A DNA stretch of 64,000 nucleotides from Rhodanobacter glycinis (GCF_900114325.1 NZ_FOSR01000004.1:97550-161549), one strand, 5' to 3'; counted from the first letter of the stretch, positions 7,206 through 16,635 are shown. Numbers and translations: made by a program. Notes: generated by a model from the letters alone, not told the origin.

Positions 7206-9479
7206 ATGCAGGTTCAAGGAAGACTGACCGCATTGCGCCGCAAACACCCGTTTCTCGCCCTGTCCGTTGTCCTTGTTGCACTGTGGCTGCTGCTCTATGC
7301 GCCATTGCTGCTCGGCTCCCATGTACTGCCATGGGATGCGATCGACGAGTTCTATCCCACCGCATATTTCAACGCGCACAGTCTTCGCATGGGACTTGCC
7401 CCTTGGTGGAATCCCTATATCTATTCAGGCTTTCCGCAGATTGCGGACCCTCAGGGCATGCTGTTCTCGCCACTGTTGATGGCCTGGATGCTGCTGCGGC
7501 AAGCGCCTGGCGCTCACTGGTTCGCGTGGGCCGTACTTTTGCATCTGCTGATGGGCGGCATCGCCATGTTGGCCCTGCTGCGTCGAAGCAGCGCACGCGA
7601 CTTCGGTGCTCTGATCGGGGCTCTGGTGTTCATGGCTGGCGGTGTCGCCGCATCGCGCCTCGAACACGTTCCCATCGTGCTCGCTTACGCCTACGCACCC
7701 GTGGTGCTGCTTGCGCTGCGCCACTTCCTCACCGGGCCGGGCCTGCTGCGGGGGCTGCTGCTTGGGCTGGCCGCCGGTGCATTGGCTACGAACCTGGTGC
7801 AGGTTGCCTATCTGTTCGCGTTGATGATCATCGGCTATGCGGTCATCGCAACCGGGTGGCATTGGCGTCACTACGATAGCCGGACCCGATGGCGTTACGG
7901 CTTCGGTGTGGTTGCAGCCGTGCTGCTGGCCACCTGCATTGCCCTGCCGCAATTACTGTTCAGTTGGGCCTTCATCAGCCTGTCCAACCGCACCGCCATG
8001 TCTCTGGCGGATTCAGCGACTGCATCCCTGCCCTTGCGAAGCCTCGTCAGCCTGCTTGATCCCAATGCATGGCATGCACTGAGCGGTTCTTACACGGGAC
8101 CAGCTTCCAGGGTCGAGGCCTACTTCTACATTGGCATCATGCCGCTGCTGATGCTGTGTGGATTGGGCGCCGCGTGGCGATGCCCCATACAACGACGACA
8201 GGTGCTGTTTTTCGGCGTCGTGGCCGGCGTAGCGATTCTCTACATGCTCGGCCTGCATGCACCGCTATATGGCTGGCTGTACGGCTGGATGCCCGGCATC
8301 CAGCACTTCCGCAGACCATCGGATGCGGCCTATCTCCTGAACTTTGCCCTGGCGATATTCACTGGCCTGTCGGCCAGTCATTTCAGGCTGGATTCGAAGC
8401 GGCACATCAGCATCCTGCTGATCGCCACCGCCGTCGGGCTTGCATGGGCCAGCTCGCAACTGCATGGTGTCGAATCGCCGTGGCGAGTACGTTCACTGGT
8501 GGCGGCACTCTTTGCCGTACTCGCCTTATGGCGACTGCAACGCCCCGGAAGCCGCGCACGTACGGCGACATGGATGCTGCTGTTGCTGGTCGCCGACTAC
8601 AGCTGTTTCAACCTCAATGGCAGTTTCGATCGCGGCCACGACATGGCCCGCTGGTTCATGCACGACAATACGGCAACCTTCCTGGCGCACCAATTGCACG
8701 ATGGCCACGGCGCCCTGAAGCCCCGCATCGAGACCATCGACGCTCATGTCTCTTGGGACAATAACGTCGTATTGCGTGACATCCCTTCCACGCAAGGCTA
8801 CAACCCGCTTCGCTATGCCCTGTACAACCAATGGTACGGCGCCCGCGACAACGGCAACCTGCCTCGCGTCGACACAACCTACAACCCTTCCCCCGCCAGC
8901 ACGCTCAGCGATCTGTTGAGCGTGACCTATCTGGTCAGGGGCAACACAACATATCAGACTGCAGCCTGGTCGCCTCCACCCGGTTACGTGCCGGCTTTCT
9001 CGGGGAAAACCACCGACGTGTGGCGCAATACCCGTGCCTATCCGCGGCTGCTCACACCGACCCAGGCTCTGCTCGTTTCTCCGGGCAAGGTACCGCCGCC
9101 CCAGGTCTTCGCCGACACGAACTTCCACGACAGCCTGTGGCTTACACCCCGTGATCGCATGGACGCCCAAACCGCCCGCGTGGCGGCAACCATTTGCACG
9201 GGCCGTACACGAGTGATCTCCGTGCAAACCGTGCCCACCCGCACCATCATCCGAACGCAAGGCGACGCCCCCGGCTGGCTCGTGCTGAGCGACCTTGATT
9301 TTCCCGGATGGCAGGCTGATGTCGATGGCGCCACGATCCCGATCCACCGCGCCAACATCATGTTCCGGGCCTTATGCATTCCGGCGGGAAATCATGTGGT
9401 CACCGTTGCATTCCACCCTTGGAGCATGGTCGCCACAGCGATGCGCCAATCTCGCCATCGGGGCAGCCAGCCCGAATAA
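7206..9479 (+). CDS. YfhO-like polytopic membrane protein (GT-C type glycosyltransferase-like)
   Basis: A 757-residue protein with around a dozen predicted membrane helices in the first ~480 residues (for example FLALSVVLVALWLLLYAPLL) and a soluble C-terminal domain. An early loop has DAIDEFYP followed by GFPQIADPQG, a pattern of YfhO-like and other GT-C family proteins that transfer sugars from lipid carriers. The last domain ends in a DFPGWQADVDG region typical of the YfhO C-terminal beta domain. It probably modifies a cell-surface glycan, but the substrate is unknown. The start at 7206 (MQVQGRLTALRRKHP) was chosen because it precedes the first helix directly. Confidence 0.8.
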   Translation: MQVQGRLTALRRKHPFLALSVVLVALWLLLYAPLLLGSHVLPWDAIDEFYPTAYFNAHSLRMGLAPWWNPYIYSGFPQIADPQGMLFSPLLMAWMLLRQAPGAHWFAWAVLLHLLMGGIAMLALLRRSSARDFGALIGALVFMAGGVAASRLEHVPIVLAYAYAPVVLLALRHFLTGPGLLRGLLLGLAAGALATNLVQVAYLFALMIIGYAVIATGWHWRHYDSRTRWRYGFGVVAAVLLATCIALPQLLFSWAFISLSNRTAMSLADSATASLPLRSLVSLLDPNAWHALSGSYTGPASRVEAYFYIGIMPLLMLCGLGAAWRCPIQRRQVLFFGVVAGVAILYMLGLHAPLYGWLYGWMPGIQHFRRPSDAAYLLNFALAIFTGLSASHFRLDSKRHISILLIATAVGLAWASSQLHGVESPWRVRSLVAALFAVLALWRLQRPGSRARTATWMLLLLVADYSCFNLNGSFDRGHDMARWFMHDNTATFLAHQLHDGHGALKPRIETIDAHVSWDNNVVLRDIPSTQGYNPLRYALYNQWYGARDNGNLPRVDTTYNPSPASTLSDLLSVTYLVRGNTTYQTAAWSPPPGYVPAFSGKTTDVWRNTRAYPRLLTPTQALLVSPGKVPPPQVFADTNFHDSLWLTPRDRMDAQTARVAATICTGRTRVISVQTVPTRTIIRTQGDAPGWLVLSDLDFPGWQADVDGATIPIHRANIMFRALCIPAGNHVVTVAFHPWSMVATAMRQSRHRGSQPE

Positions 9480-9488
9480 CCAGCAGGT

Positions 9489-9893
9489 TCAGGGCTGTCG
9501 CTTGCCCAGTGTGCGCTCCACCCATGCCAACACATCCGCCAATGGCGTCTTCAACAGCAGCCATGCCAACGCGATGCCCACGCTGTCGGCCAGTACGTCG
9601 AGCGCATCGGCATAGCGCGGTGGGTCCAGCCACTGCGCGAACTCGATGAAGATGCCGAAGCCGAGGCACAGCAGCGCGCTGCCGATGCGGCCGCGGCGGG
9701 AGTGGTGGATGTTGCCCCACCAGCCCATCAGGCAGGTGAAGGTGAAGGCGTGCAGCAGCTTGTCGCCTTGGGGGAAGTCGAGCGCAATGTCGGGATCGGG
9801 CGTCAATGCCATCCACAGCGTCCATGCCATCACCAGCACGCCGATAACCGTCCAGGCGCGATGCCAGCGCAACCGCACCGGCGTTTCCCTCAC
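9489..9893 (-). CDS. VanZ family membrane protein
   Basis: A 134-residue protein with about four membrane helices. It contains the VanZ-like pattern of a helix ending in DPDIALDFPQGDKLLHAFTF, a charged loop, and a second conserved region IFIEFAQWLDPPRYADALDV with the Glu-Phe-x-Gln and Asp residues typical of the family. VanZ proteins give low-level teicoplanin resistance in enterococci; in proteobacteria the role is not defined. The start overlaps the stop of the upstream methyltransferase gene by four bases, so both are translated from one message. It converges on the YfhO-like gene with nine bases between the stops. Confidence 0.8.
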   Translation of the reverse strand: MRETPVRLRWHRAWTVIGVLVMAWTLWMALTPDPDIALDFPQGDKLLHAFTFTCLMGWWGNIHHSRRGRIGSALLCLGFGIFIEFAQWLDPPRYADALDVLADSVGIALAWLLLKTPLADVLAWVERTLGKRQP

Positions 9894-11083
9894 AAGCGGC
9901 CGCCCTGGTCGGCGTCGAGCAGTTCGGCGGGCAGCGGCAGGGCGTCGAGGCCACGCGCCAGCAGCATGGCCTGGAAGCTTTCACCCATCTGCTCCGGCAG
10001 GGTCAGCCGCTTCACCTGCTGCGCCAGGCGATAGCGCGTGGCCTCGTCGGCAGCCTGCAAATAGGCATCTTCGAACACCTGCTGCAAGCCGCTGCCGATC
10101 AGGAATTGCGCCTGCGGCAGGTAGGCAGCCACGCCGAAGCCGGCCTGGTTGCAGGCCTCGGCCAGCGCGGTGAAATCGACCGAAGCGGTAAGGTCGTTCA
10201 ACCCGGGCCACCACAGCGGATCGGCGTGCGCGTGGTGGCGGTAATGCGCCATCAGCGTGCCGTCACTGCGCTCGGGCAAGTAGAACTCGCGGCGCACGTA
10301 GCCGTAGTCGACGAACAGCATCACGCCGGCGTCGAGCGTGCCGGCCACGGCCTGCATCCAGTACGGCAACTGCGGCAGGACTTCCGAACGATAGCCATCC
10401 GCGAAGGCCTCGCCGAGATCGCGCTCGACATGTCGCACCGCGCCGGCCACCAGGGCATCGGCGGGACGATCGGTGCGCGCGAGGCGGCCCTCGCCATCCA
10501 GCGCCACGTGTTCCTCATACACCTCGCCTTCGCGTATCGCGAAGCGCGTGGTGGGCAGTGCATCGATCACCTCGTTGGCGAACAGCACGCCACGCCATGC
10601 CTGCTCGGGTGGGCGGTCAAGCCATTGCACGCGCGCGGCCAGCGCCGCCGGCAACGCCGCGGCGAGGCGCTCGTGCTGGCGCTCGCGCAGGTCGGCGCTG
10701 GGTTCAAGGATGAGATAATGCCGCGGCACCGTACCGCTCTCGGCAAAGGCTTTCAGCGCTACTTCAGCGAAGGCGCCACTGCCGCCGCCCAGCTCCAGGA
10801 AATCCGCCTCGTCACCCAGCTCGGCCAGCACCGGTCGCACCGTGTTCACCACGCAACGCGCAAACAATTCGCCCAGCTCGGGCGCGGTGATGAAATCGCC
10901 GGCTTCGCCGAACTTGGCCTTGCCGGCGCTGTAATAACCCAGCCCCGGTGCGTACAGGCAGCGCTCCATGTACTGCGAGAACGGCAACGGCCCCTGCGCG
11001 ACAATCAATTCGCGCAGATGCTGCAGCAGTTGATCGGAATGCGCGCGCTCATCGGCGCCAGGTTCGGGGAGACGGGAAGACAT
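9890..11083 (-). CDS. MidA/NDUFAF7-like SAM-dependent methyltransferase (DUF185)
   Basis: A 397-residue protein of the MidA/NDUFAF7 family. The N-terminal part has the family segment PFSQYMERCLYAPGLGYYS near residue 35, followed by FITAPELGELFARC. The SAM-binding motif is LELGGGSGAF near residue 95, and FANEVIDALP follows near residue 165. In mitochondria the homologue methylates a complex I subunit; the bacterial target is unclear. It ends in LDADQGGRL and overlaps the VanZ gene by four bases. The start at 11083 gives the usual family length. Confidence 0.88.
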   Translation of the reverse strand: MSSRLPEPGADERAHSDQLLQHLRELIVAQGPLPFSQYMERCLYAPGLGYYSAGKAKFGEAGDFITAPELGELFARCVVNTVRPVLAELGDEADFLELGGGSGAFAEVALKAFAESGTVPRHYLILEPSADLRERQHERLAAALPAALAARVQWLDRPPEQAWRGVLFANEVIDALPTTRFAIREGEVYEEHVALDGEGRLARTDRPADALVAGAVRHVERDLGEAFADGYRSEVLPQLPYWMQAVAGTLDAGVMLFVDYGYVRREFYLPERSDGTLMAHYRHHAHADPLWWPGLNDLTASVDFTALAEACNQAGFGVAAYLPQAQFLIGSGLQQVFEDAYLQAADEATRYRLAQQVKRLTLPEQMGESFQAMLLARGLDALPLPAELLDADQGGRL

Positions 11084-11318
11084 GCGGGCGACTGGTTCGG
11101 CAAAGGGGTAAGGATAGCCGATGCGCCAGCCGGGGCCGTTCGTCTTCCCCCACTCCGTTCACCCTCAACGTAGGCCCGCAAGAGCCGGAGTCGAAGGGCG
11201 TTTCGACTTCCTCGCTCCTCAAAGCCGTGGCCATCCATGGCCACTCTCCGCGTGCGCTCGCTGGCGCGAGCTACGCTCAACGCGAACGGTTGAGGTTGGA
11301 TCAGGTTTTCGCCAGATT

Positions 11319-11390
11319 GCCCCTCACCCCACCCCTCTCCCCGGCGGGGAGGGGGAGAAACGGCACGGCCTCCCCGGCGGGGAGAGGGAG
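11319..11390. repeat. GC-rich double-hairpin intergenic repeat
   Basis: The 318 bases between the methyltransferase start and the TonB receptor stop contain no supportable gene. They hold a repeat unit of CCCCTCACCCC followed by two palindromes, CTCCCCGGCGGGGAG-like, at about 11333-11357 and 11369-11389. A related, inverted-pair version sits at 20716-20840. Short CCCCTCACCC...CCGGGGAGAG repeats of this kind are scattered in intergenic DNA of Xanthomonadales. The element may also act as a transcript 3' end stabiliser. Confidence 0.65.
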
Positions 11391-11401
11391 CAAAGCCGCG
11401 A

Positions 11402-13561
11402 TCAGAAGTCCTTCTGCAGGCTCAGGTACACGCCGCGGCGCGGGCCGAACTGCGGCGCGCCGACGCCGATGCCGCTGCCGTCGCGCAGCTCGTACGTGCG
11501 ATCCAGCGCATTGATCAGCGCCAGTTGCGTGTGCAGCTTGCCGGTGCTCTGGAAATTGAAATCGTGTGACAGGCTCAGGTTGAGCTGGAAGTAGGACGGC
11601 ATCGAAGCGCCGTTCGGTACCGCGCCATCCTTGCGCAAACCGCTGCCGAACAGGTAGTCCGCGCCGATGCGGGTGGCGTCGGCAAAGCTGTAGCTGATGC
11701 CGCCCGACGAGGAATAGGCCTGGTCGTGGTCGAGGAAGATGTAGTGATCGGCGATGTAGGCCAGGTCGTCCGGGCTGAAGTTGTACTGGCTGGTGATCAC
11801 CTGGCTGCCCATGGCGCGGCTGGCAGCGAGGTTGAAGTAGGCGTTGAACGGTCCGTCGTTGTAGTTGGCGGTGAATTCCACGCCCTTGATGCGGCCCTTG
11901 GCGTAGTTGAAGGTGGAATACACCAGCGCGGCGCCGAACTGGCCTTCGTCCTGCAAACGCTGCACCTTGCGATAGTAGGTATCCAGGCCCAGCGTGAGGT
12001 GGGGACCCACGTTCTGCTGGATGCCGGCGTCGAAGTAGTCCGAGCGCTCGGACAACGGCGTGTTGTTGCCGTTGTCCGGCAGCGCATTGGTGGTGCCGTT
12101 GAACTTGGCGATGTTCGCGGCGGTAATCGCTTCGGTGGCTGGCGGCGTGAAGTAGCGCGAGTACCCTGCGTGCAGCGTGGCGCTGCTGCCGGCCTGGTAG
12201 ACCAGACCCAGGCGCGGGCTGAGCTGGCTCTCGGTACGGAATGCCTTGTACACGTCGCCACGCAGGCCGTAGTTCACGGTCAGGTTCTGGCCGATGCTCC
12301 ACTCGTCCTGCACGTAGGCCGACCAGGTCCTGGCGGTGACACGGTTGGCGTCGATGATGTCGATCGGCGTGGTGCTGCTCTGGTTGCCGTTGGCATCGGC
12401 CGGGAATACCCAGGCATTGTTCGTGCTCGGCGCGCTTTCATAACTGCCGTAGAGGCCGTAGCGCAGGGTGTGGTCGTCACCCAGCGGGGTGGCGAAATCG
12501 GCCTGCAACGTGCTGGCGCGGTTGCTGCGCGAAATGCCGGACGCCACGCCGTTGAACATCAGGTCGCCGATCCTGTCCGGGGTGAAATCGAGGCTGGAAT
12601 AACGCTGGCCAAGCGATACCTGGTAATCGGTGCTGCCGAGCTTGCCCTGCAGCGAAAGCACGCCGAAACGGGTCTGTTCGCGCTGCTGCTCGTTGAGGTC
12701 GGCCGAGTTGAAATCGGTCTGGTCGAGATAACCGAACGCGGGCTGCTGGTTCGGGTTGTTCGGGATCTGGAAGCGGCTGTTGGCCGCGCCGAACATGAAG
12801 CTCAGGCGCGTATCGTTGTTGATCAGGTAGGAGATGTCGCCGAACGCCTTCACCTGATTGGTGTGATCGTGGATCGGCTTGCGGCTGGAGGTGGGATTCT
12901 CGACACCCACGTCGTTCTCCAGGTAGTTCGCCGTGAGGAAGTAGCTCCAGCGATCGTTGCTGCCCCAGATCGAGGCATTGGGGTTGATCGAGCCGAACGA
13001 ACCGCCGGTGATTCCCACGCTGCCGCCGTTGCCCAGGTCGTGGCCGCTCTTGGTGGTGATGTCCACCACGGCCGCGGTGCGCAGGCCGTATTGCGCCGGC
13101 AACGCGCCGTCGAGCAGCTTCACGTTCTGGATGGTGCGCGAGTCCAGCGTCTGGCCGAAGCCGGAGATCGATTCGGGAATGATCACGCCATTGATGCGGT
13201 ATTGCAGATTGGCATGGTCGCCGCGCACATGCAGGCCGCCGTACGAATCCTGCACCACGCCCGGCGCCTGCAGCAGCACCTGGTTCACCGGCGTGGCGGC
13301 GCCCAGCGGCAGTTGCGCGATCGCCTTCTGGTCGATCACGTACTGGCTGGAGCCGGTGTCCGGCGACAACGCGTTGCGCGCCTGATCCAGCGCGGCCGAC
13401 ACATGCACCGCATCGAGCTGCTTCACCGACAGCGGCGGAGAAGCCGGCGCGAGATCGTCCGTGGCGGAAGCCGCTGTCGATGACACAGCGGCCGCACTGA
13501 CGGGGCCCGCAACCAGGGCAAAGGCGAGGCTCAGGGCAAGTGGGGTGAACTTCACGGGCAA
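11402..13561 (-). CDS. TonB-dependent outer membrane receptor, probably zinc-regulated
   Basis: A 719-residue receptor with a signal peptide (LALSLAFALVAGPVSAAA), a plug domain (~45-180, with QLPLGAATPVNQVLLQAPGV and LHVRGDHANLQYRINGV) and a 22-strand barrel ending in the outer membrane signature LSLQKDF. Such proteins import metal chelates or other substrates using TonB energy. No substrate motif is decisive. However, the promoter region carries a Zur-like palindrome 27-44 bases before the start codon, which points to zinc uptake, as in ZnuD-type receptors. The gene is monocistronic in this window. Confidence 0.9.
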   Translation of the reverse strand: MPVKFTPLALSLAFALVAGPVSAAAVSSTAASATDDLAPASPPLSVKQLDAVHVSAALDQARNALSPDTGSSQYVIDQKAIAQLPLGAATPVNQVLLQAPGVVQDSYGGLHVRGDHANLQYRINGVIIPESISGFGQTLDSRTIQNVKLLDGALPAQYGLRTAAVVDITTKSGHDLGNGGSVGITGGSFGSINPNASIWGSNDRWSYFLTANYLENDVGVENPTSSRKPIHDHTNQVKAFGDISYLINNDTRLSFMFGAANSRFQIPNNPNQQPAFGYLDQTDFNSADLNEQQREQTRFGVLSLQGKLGSTDYQVSLGQRYSSLDFTPDRIGDLMFNGVASGISRSNRASTLQADFATPLGDDHTLRYGLYGSYESAPSTNNAWVFPADANGNQSSTTPIDIIDANRVTARTWSAYVQDEWSIGQNLTVNYGLRGDVYKAFRTESQLSPRLGLVYQAGSSATLHAGYSRYFTPPATEAITAANIAKFNGTTNALPDNGNNTPLSERSDYFDAGIQQNVGPHLTLGLDTYYRKVQRLQDEGQFGAALVYSTFNYAKGRIKGVEFTANYNDGPFNAYFNLAASRAMGSQVITSQYNFSPDDLAYIADHYIFLDHDQAYSSSGGISYSFADATRIGADYLFGSGLRKDGAVPNGASMPSYFQLNLSLSHDFNFQSTGKLHTQLALINALDRTYELRDGSGIGVGAPQFGPRRGVYLSLQKDF

Positions 13562-13587
13562 CTCCAGAAGGGGGATGAGCTTGAAAT

Positions 13588-13605
13588 GTAATGTTATAAC
13601 GTTAC
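13588..13605. promoter_or_regulatory. Zur-box-like palindrome upstream of TonB receptor
   Basis: An 18-base near-perfect palindrome, GTAATGTTATAACGTTAC, in which only one symmetric pair mismatches. The central TGTTATAAC resembles the binding core of the zinc regulator Zur in proteobacteria. It lies directly upstream of the receptor start codon at 13561, in the position where a repressor would block transcription. It is the only AT-rich stretch in the neighbourhood, which strengthens the case. Confidence 0.6.
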
Positions 13606-13885
13606 CATCACTTCATCCAAGTGCTCTGGCCCAGAAGTCATGCCCGCGGTTTCGTGCAGGCGAATCGTCAGCGCCAGCGGCGGATCCGATGCCGGAACCG
13701 GAATGTCCCGAGCCGTCGCCCAAGGCGTGTCGAACTGGCGCATGCGGCTTGCGCCCCGATCGCCGCGACCCGGGTGTGCGTGGCCGCTGGCTCGTATCAG
13801 GGTGATCCCGCTCCCCGTTCGACCGTTCTTCACGCAACAGGCCCTAGCATCGGCACCTGTCTTTCACCCGCAACGGTGATGCGCC
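13606..13885. other. Intergenic region without a recognisable gene
   Basis: This space separates the TonB receptor promoter from the divergent EcsC-domain gene. Short open frames exist on both strands, including one of 79 codons on the minus strand ending inside the Zur-like palindrome, but none has a family match or a convincing ribosome site. It presumably holds the promoter of the EcsC gene; no clear -35/-10 pair was identified. Confidence 0.4.
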
Positions 13886-14614
13886 ATGAGCAAATCCAGG
13901 CCAACCGGCTCCGGCGACGCACTGCCGGCCGTGATCGATCCGGACGACGCCGGCGGCAGGGTTTCGCGCGCCATCCTCGATTTCGTCAGCCACATCCCGG
14001 CCAGCCGCGTGGACAACCACGCGCAGCCGGAAGCCGAGGCGCGTCGGCTGGCCAACCGTGCCGCGCAACGCGCCGCGCTCACCGCCGGTTCGCTGGCGTT
14101 GCCGCCGGGTCCGTTGGGCTGGCTCACGGTGCTGCCGGAGCTGTTGGCGATCTGGAAAATCCAGGCGCAGCTGGTTAGCGACATCGCCGCCGCCTACGGC
14201 CGCCATGCCGAACTCGGCCGCGAGCAGATGCTGTGGTGCCTGTTCCGCCACACCACCGCACAGGCATTCCGCGACGTGGCGATACGCATGGGCGACCGGC
14301 TGCTGTTCCGCCGCTTGTCGCACGGCATGATCGAACGCATCGCCAAGCAGGTGGGCGTCAAGCTCAGCCGCCGCGCGCTGGGCGAAGGCTTGTCGCGCTG
14401 GATGCCGGTGATCGGCGCACTCGGCGTGGGCGCCTACGCCTATTACGACACCGGCCAGGTGGCCGCCACCACCATCGCCATGATGGAGCAGGGTTTCGGC
14501 ACCGCCGATGAGGGCGACGCCGCCGAACCGGCCGCCACGCCACGCAAGCCATCGACGACGAAACATGTCGTCGCCCGACTTGTGCGTCGACGCGGCAAAT
14601 CCGATACCGAGTGA
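13886..14614 (+). CDS. EcsC-domain protein
   Basis: A 242-residue protein similar to the EcsC family (named from the Bacillus ABC exporter accessory protein). It has the family layout: a helical N-terminal part, a hydrophobic hairpin around LPPGPLGWLTVLPELLAIWK (residues ~72-92), the segment IAAAYGRHAELGREQML, and a Gly/Ala-rich hydrophobic segment (MPVIGALGVGAYAYYDTGQV) near residue 175. The tail is basic. The function of the stand-alone proteobacterial form is unknown, and membrane association is probable. The pteridine reductase gene follows in the same direction after 73 bases. Confidence 0.75.
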   Translation: MSKSRPTGSGDALPAVIDPDDAGGRVSRAILDFVSHIPASRVDNHAQPEAEARRLANRAAQRAALTAGSLALPPGPLGWLTVLPELLAIWKIQAQLVSDIAAAYGRHAELGREQMLWCLFRHTTAQAFRDVAIRMGDRLLFRRLSHGMIERIAKQVGVKLSRRALGEGLSRWMPVIGALGVGAYAYYDTGQVAATTIAMMEQGFGTADEGDAAEPAATPRKPSTTKHVVARLVRRRGKSDTE

Positions 14615-14687
14615 GTGCCACGGATGACGCCCCGGCCGCTTTGCGGCAAGCTGGCCGCATGAATCGATGCCGCGCAGGAGCCCCCGC

Positions 14688-15434
14688 ATGAAAGCACGCC
14701 ACGAGCGCCCCATCGTCCTTGTCACCGGCGGTGCGCGACGCGTCGGCGCGGTGATCGCCCGCACGCTGCACGCGGCCGGTTACGATCTGGCCCTGCACTG
14801 TCGCCATTCGGTGGCTGAAGCCGAGACGCTGGCCGCCGAACTGGAACAATTACGCGCCGACAGCACGCTGGTGCTGCAGGCCGATCTGGCTGACCCGGAG
14901 GCACCGGCGGCGCTGATCGACACCTTGCTGGCGCAGACCGGCCGCCTCGATGCACTGGTCAACAACGCCTCGGCGTTCTTTCCCACGCCGGTAGGCAGCG
15001 CCACGCTGGCGCAGTGGGATGACTTGTTCGCATCGAACGCGCGCGCGCCATTCTTCCTGGCCCAGGCCGCCACGCCCGCCCTGCGTGCGGCACGCGGTGC
15101 GATCGTGAACCTGGTGGACATCTACGCCGAGCGTCCGCTCGCCGACCACCCGCTGTACTGCATGGCCAAGGCCGCACTGGCGACGATGACGCGCTCGCTG
15201 GCACTGGACCTGGCCCCGGAAGTCCGCGTCAACGGCGTGGCGCCAGGCGCGGTGCTGTGGCCGAACAACGGCATGGCTTATACCGACCAGCAGGCGTTGC
15301 TGGCGCGCACGCCGCTGGAGCGCGCCGGCTCGCCCGAGGACGTGGCCGGCGCCGTGCGCTGGCTGTTGCATGACGCGCCGTTCGTCACCGGCCAGATCAT
15401 CGCGGTGGACGGCGGCCGCACCTTGTCGGTGTAA
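14688..15434 (+). CDS. folM: Pteridine reductase (FolM/PTR1-like short-chain dehydrogenase)
   Basis: A 248-residue NADPH-dependent enzyme that reduces dihydropterins or dihydrofolate. The cofactor loop reads TGGARRVG, with the Arg in place of a small residue that separates the FolM/PTR1 group from ordinary short-chain dehydrogenases. NNASAF and the catalytic YCMAK follow at the expected places, and the C-terminus has ITGQ-like FVTGQIIAVDGG. The ATG at 14688 is preferred over 14667 because GGAG lies seven bases before it. Genes for folate synthesis (folK and folB) lie within 3 kb on the other strand, which supports a pterin role. Confidence 0.85.
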   Translation: MKARHERPIVLVTGGARRVGAVIARTLHAAGYDLALHCRHSVAEAETLAAELEQLRADSTLVLQADLADPEAPAALIDTLLAQTGRLDALVNNASAFFPTPVGSATLAQWDDLFASNARAPFFLAQAATPALRAARGAIVNLVDIYAERPLADHPLYCMAKAALATMTRSLALDLAPEVRVNGVAPGAVLWPNNGMAYTDQQALLARTPLERAGSPEDVAGAVRWLLHDAPFVTGQIIAVDGGRTLSV

Positions 15435-15465
15435 GCGCCGGGCCCGATTCGCGGTTGCGACGCGG

Positions 15466-16044
15466 CTACTTGTCGTTCGCCTTGGCGACGTCGTGCACAT
15501 CGTCGACCAGCGCCACGATTCCGCGATGCGCATCGCTGTCGACATCGTCATCGAACAACACGCTGTCGATGGTGCGTTTGGCCGTATGCACGCTCAACGT
15601 CACACGTCTGGCCGCGATGACTTGGCGCAACACGTCCAGCGAGGTCTGGAATCCGCGCGTGGACGTTTCGCCAGCCAGTTGCCTGGCCACGCTGTAGTCG
15701 CGGTGATCCTGGTGAGCCATTTCGCTGTAGCGCGTCGGCAGCGGCGCTTCGGTCAGCGGCACCTGGCGGCCATCGATATCCAGCACGGCATCATGGATCG
15801 CCGCGTAACCACCCCGGGTCTGCACCACCAGCACGGCATGCTCCGGCGCGTTGGAGGTCCAGCCTCCGCCCAGCGCACTGCAGATCGCGCTCTTGCCGCA
15901 ATTCGTCATGCGGGGAGTGATCCACACCTGCTGCATGCCATCGGCATGGCTGGTTTGCGCACGGATCTTCGGGTGGTGATGGAAAACGGCGCAGCCGTTC
16001 AGCAACAGGGCGATTCCCAGGGCGACGACAAGCTTGCTATGCAT
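15466..16044 (-). CDS. Predicted lipoprotein of unknown function
   Basis: A 192-residue protein with a lipoprotein signal (LVVALGIALLLNGC), so the mature protein should start at the Cys near residue 18 and be attached to a membrane. The remainder contains two Cys (NCGKSAIC) that could form a disulfide, and a beta-rich middle. No family could be named. It lies between the pteridine reductase (convergent, 31 bases apart) and folK (same direction, 84 bases before it), but nothing ties it to folate metabolism. Confidence 0.75.
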   Translation of the reverse strand: MHSKLVVALGIALLLNGCAVFHHHPKIRAQTSHADGMQQVWITPRMTNCGKSAICSALGGGWTSNAPEHAVLVVQTRGGYAAIHDAVLDIDGRQVPLTEAPLPTRYSEMAHQDHRDYSVARQLAGETSTRGFQTSLDVLRQVIAARRVTLSVHTAKRTIDSVLFDDDVDSDAHRGIVALVDDVHDVAKANDK

Positions 16045-16128
16045 GGTTCCTCCTTGATGATTTCGGTCGCAATGCTGGACCCATCCGGGTTCCGGCAGCC
16101 GCGGCGACCCTGTCGCCCGGCAGGTGAA

Positions 16129-16635
16129 TCAGGTCATGTCGGCGGGGGTTTCCAGCGACACGACCTCGAGCGGCTCGCGCTCATGCGGAAACGCGGCCCA
16201 CATGGCCGCCATCGTGCGGCCATCGCGTGGATGGCGCAAGTCGGGTGCGATGTCCGCCAGCGGCTTCAGCACGAAGGCGTACTTCAATTCCTTGCGCGGT
16301 ATCTGCAAATGTCCGGGGCCATCGATCACGCGGTCGTCGTACAGCACGATGTCCACGTCCAATGTGCGGCTGGCATAGCGCGGTTGGTCGCGACGACGGC
16401 CATGCCGATCTTCCAGCGCATGCAGCCAGTCGTTCAGCGCTTGCGGTTCGAGATCGGTCTCCAGCGCCACCGCCAGGTTGACGAAGTCGGGACCGTCGAA
16501 ACCCACCGCCTTGCTGCGGTAGGCCGGCGACACGTCCAGCGCACCGAAGCGCGCGCGCAGTTCGTCCAGCGCGACGGGAAGGTAACGGTAGGGCTCCAGG
16601 TTGGAGCCCAGGCTGAGGTAGGCGCGAGCCATCAT
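16129..16635 (-). CDS. folK: 2-amino-4-hydroxy-6-hydroxymethyldihydropteridine diphosphokinase
   Basis: This enzyme transfers pyrophosphate from ATP to 6-hydroxymethyl-7,8-dihydropterin, the step before dihydropteroate synthase in folate synthesis. The 168-residue protein has the expected motifs: YLSLGSNLEPYRYL at the start, GFDGPDFVNLAVALET, and RTLDVDIVLYDD with its metal-binding Asp pair near residue 100. The ATG at 16635 overlaps the stop of the mechanosensitive channel gene as ATGA; a second ATG directly follows. Its neighbour in the same direction, two genes upstream, is folB, which makes the preceding pathway intermediate. Confidence 0.94.
   Translation of the reverse strand: MMARAYLSLGSNLEPYRYLPVALDELRARFGALDVSPAYRSKAVGFDGPDFVNLAVALETDLEPQALNDWLHALEDRHGRRRDQPRYASRTLDVDIVLYDDRVIDGPGHLQIPRKELKYAFVLKPLADIAPDLRHPRDGRTMAAMWAAFPHEREPLEVVSLETPADMT

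Noticed and set aside
11726-13483. A 585-codon plus-strand frame opposite the TonB receptor
   Set aside because: Val/Gly/Arg-rich antisense frame with no conserved motif.
13594-13833. 79-codon minus-strand frame ending in the Zur-like palindrome
   Set aside because: No family match, no ribosome site, and it overlaps a regulatory region.
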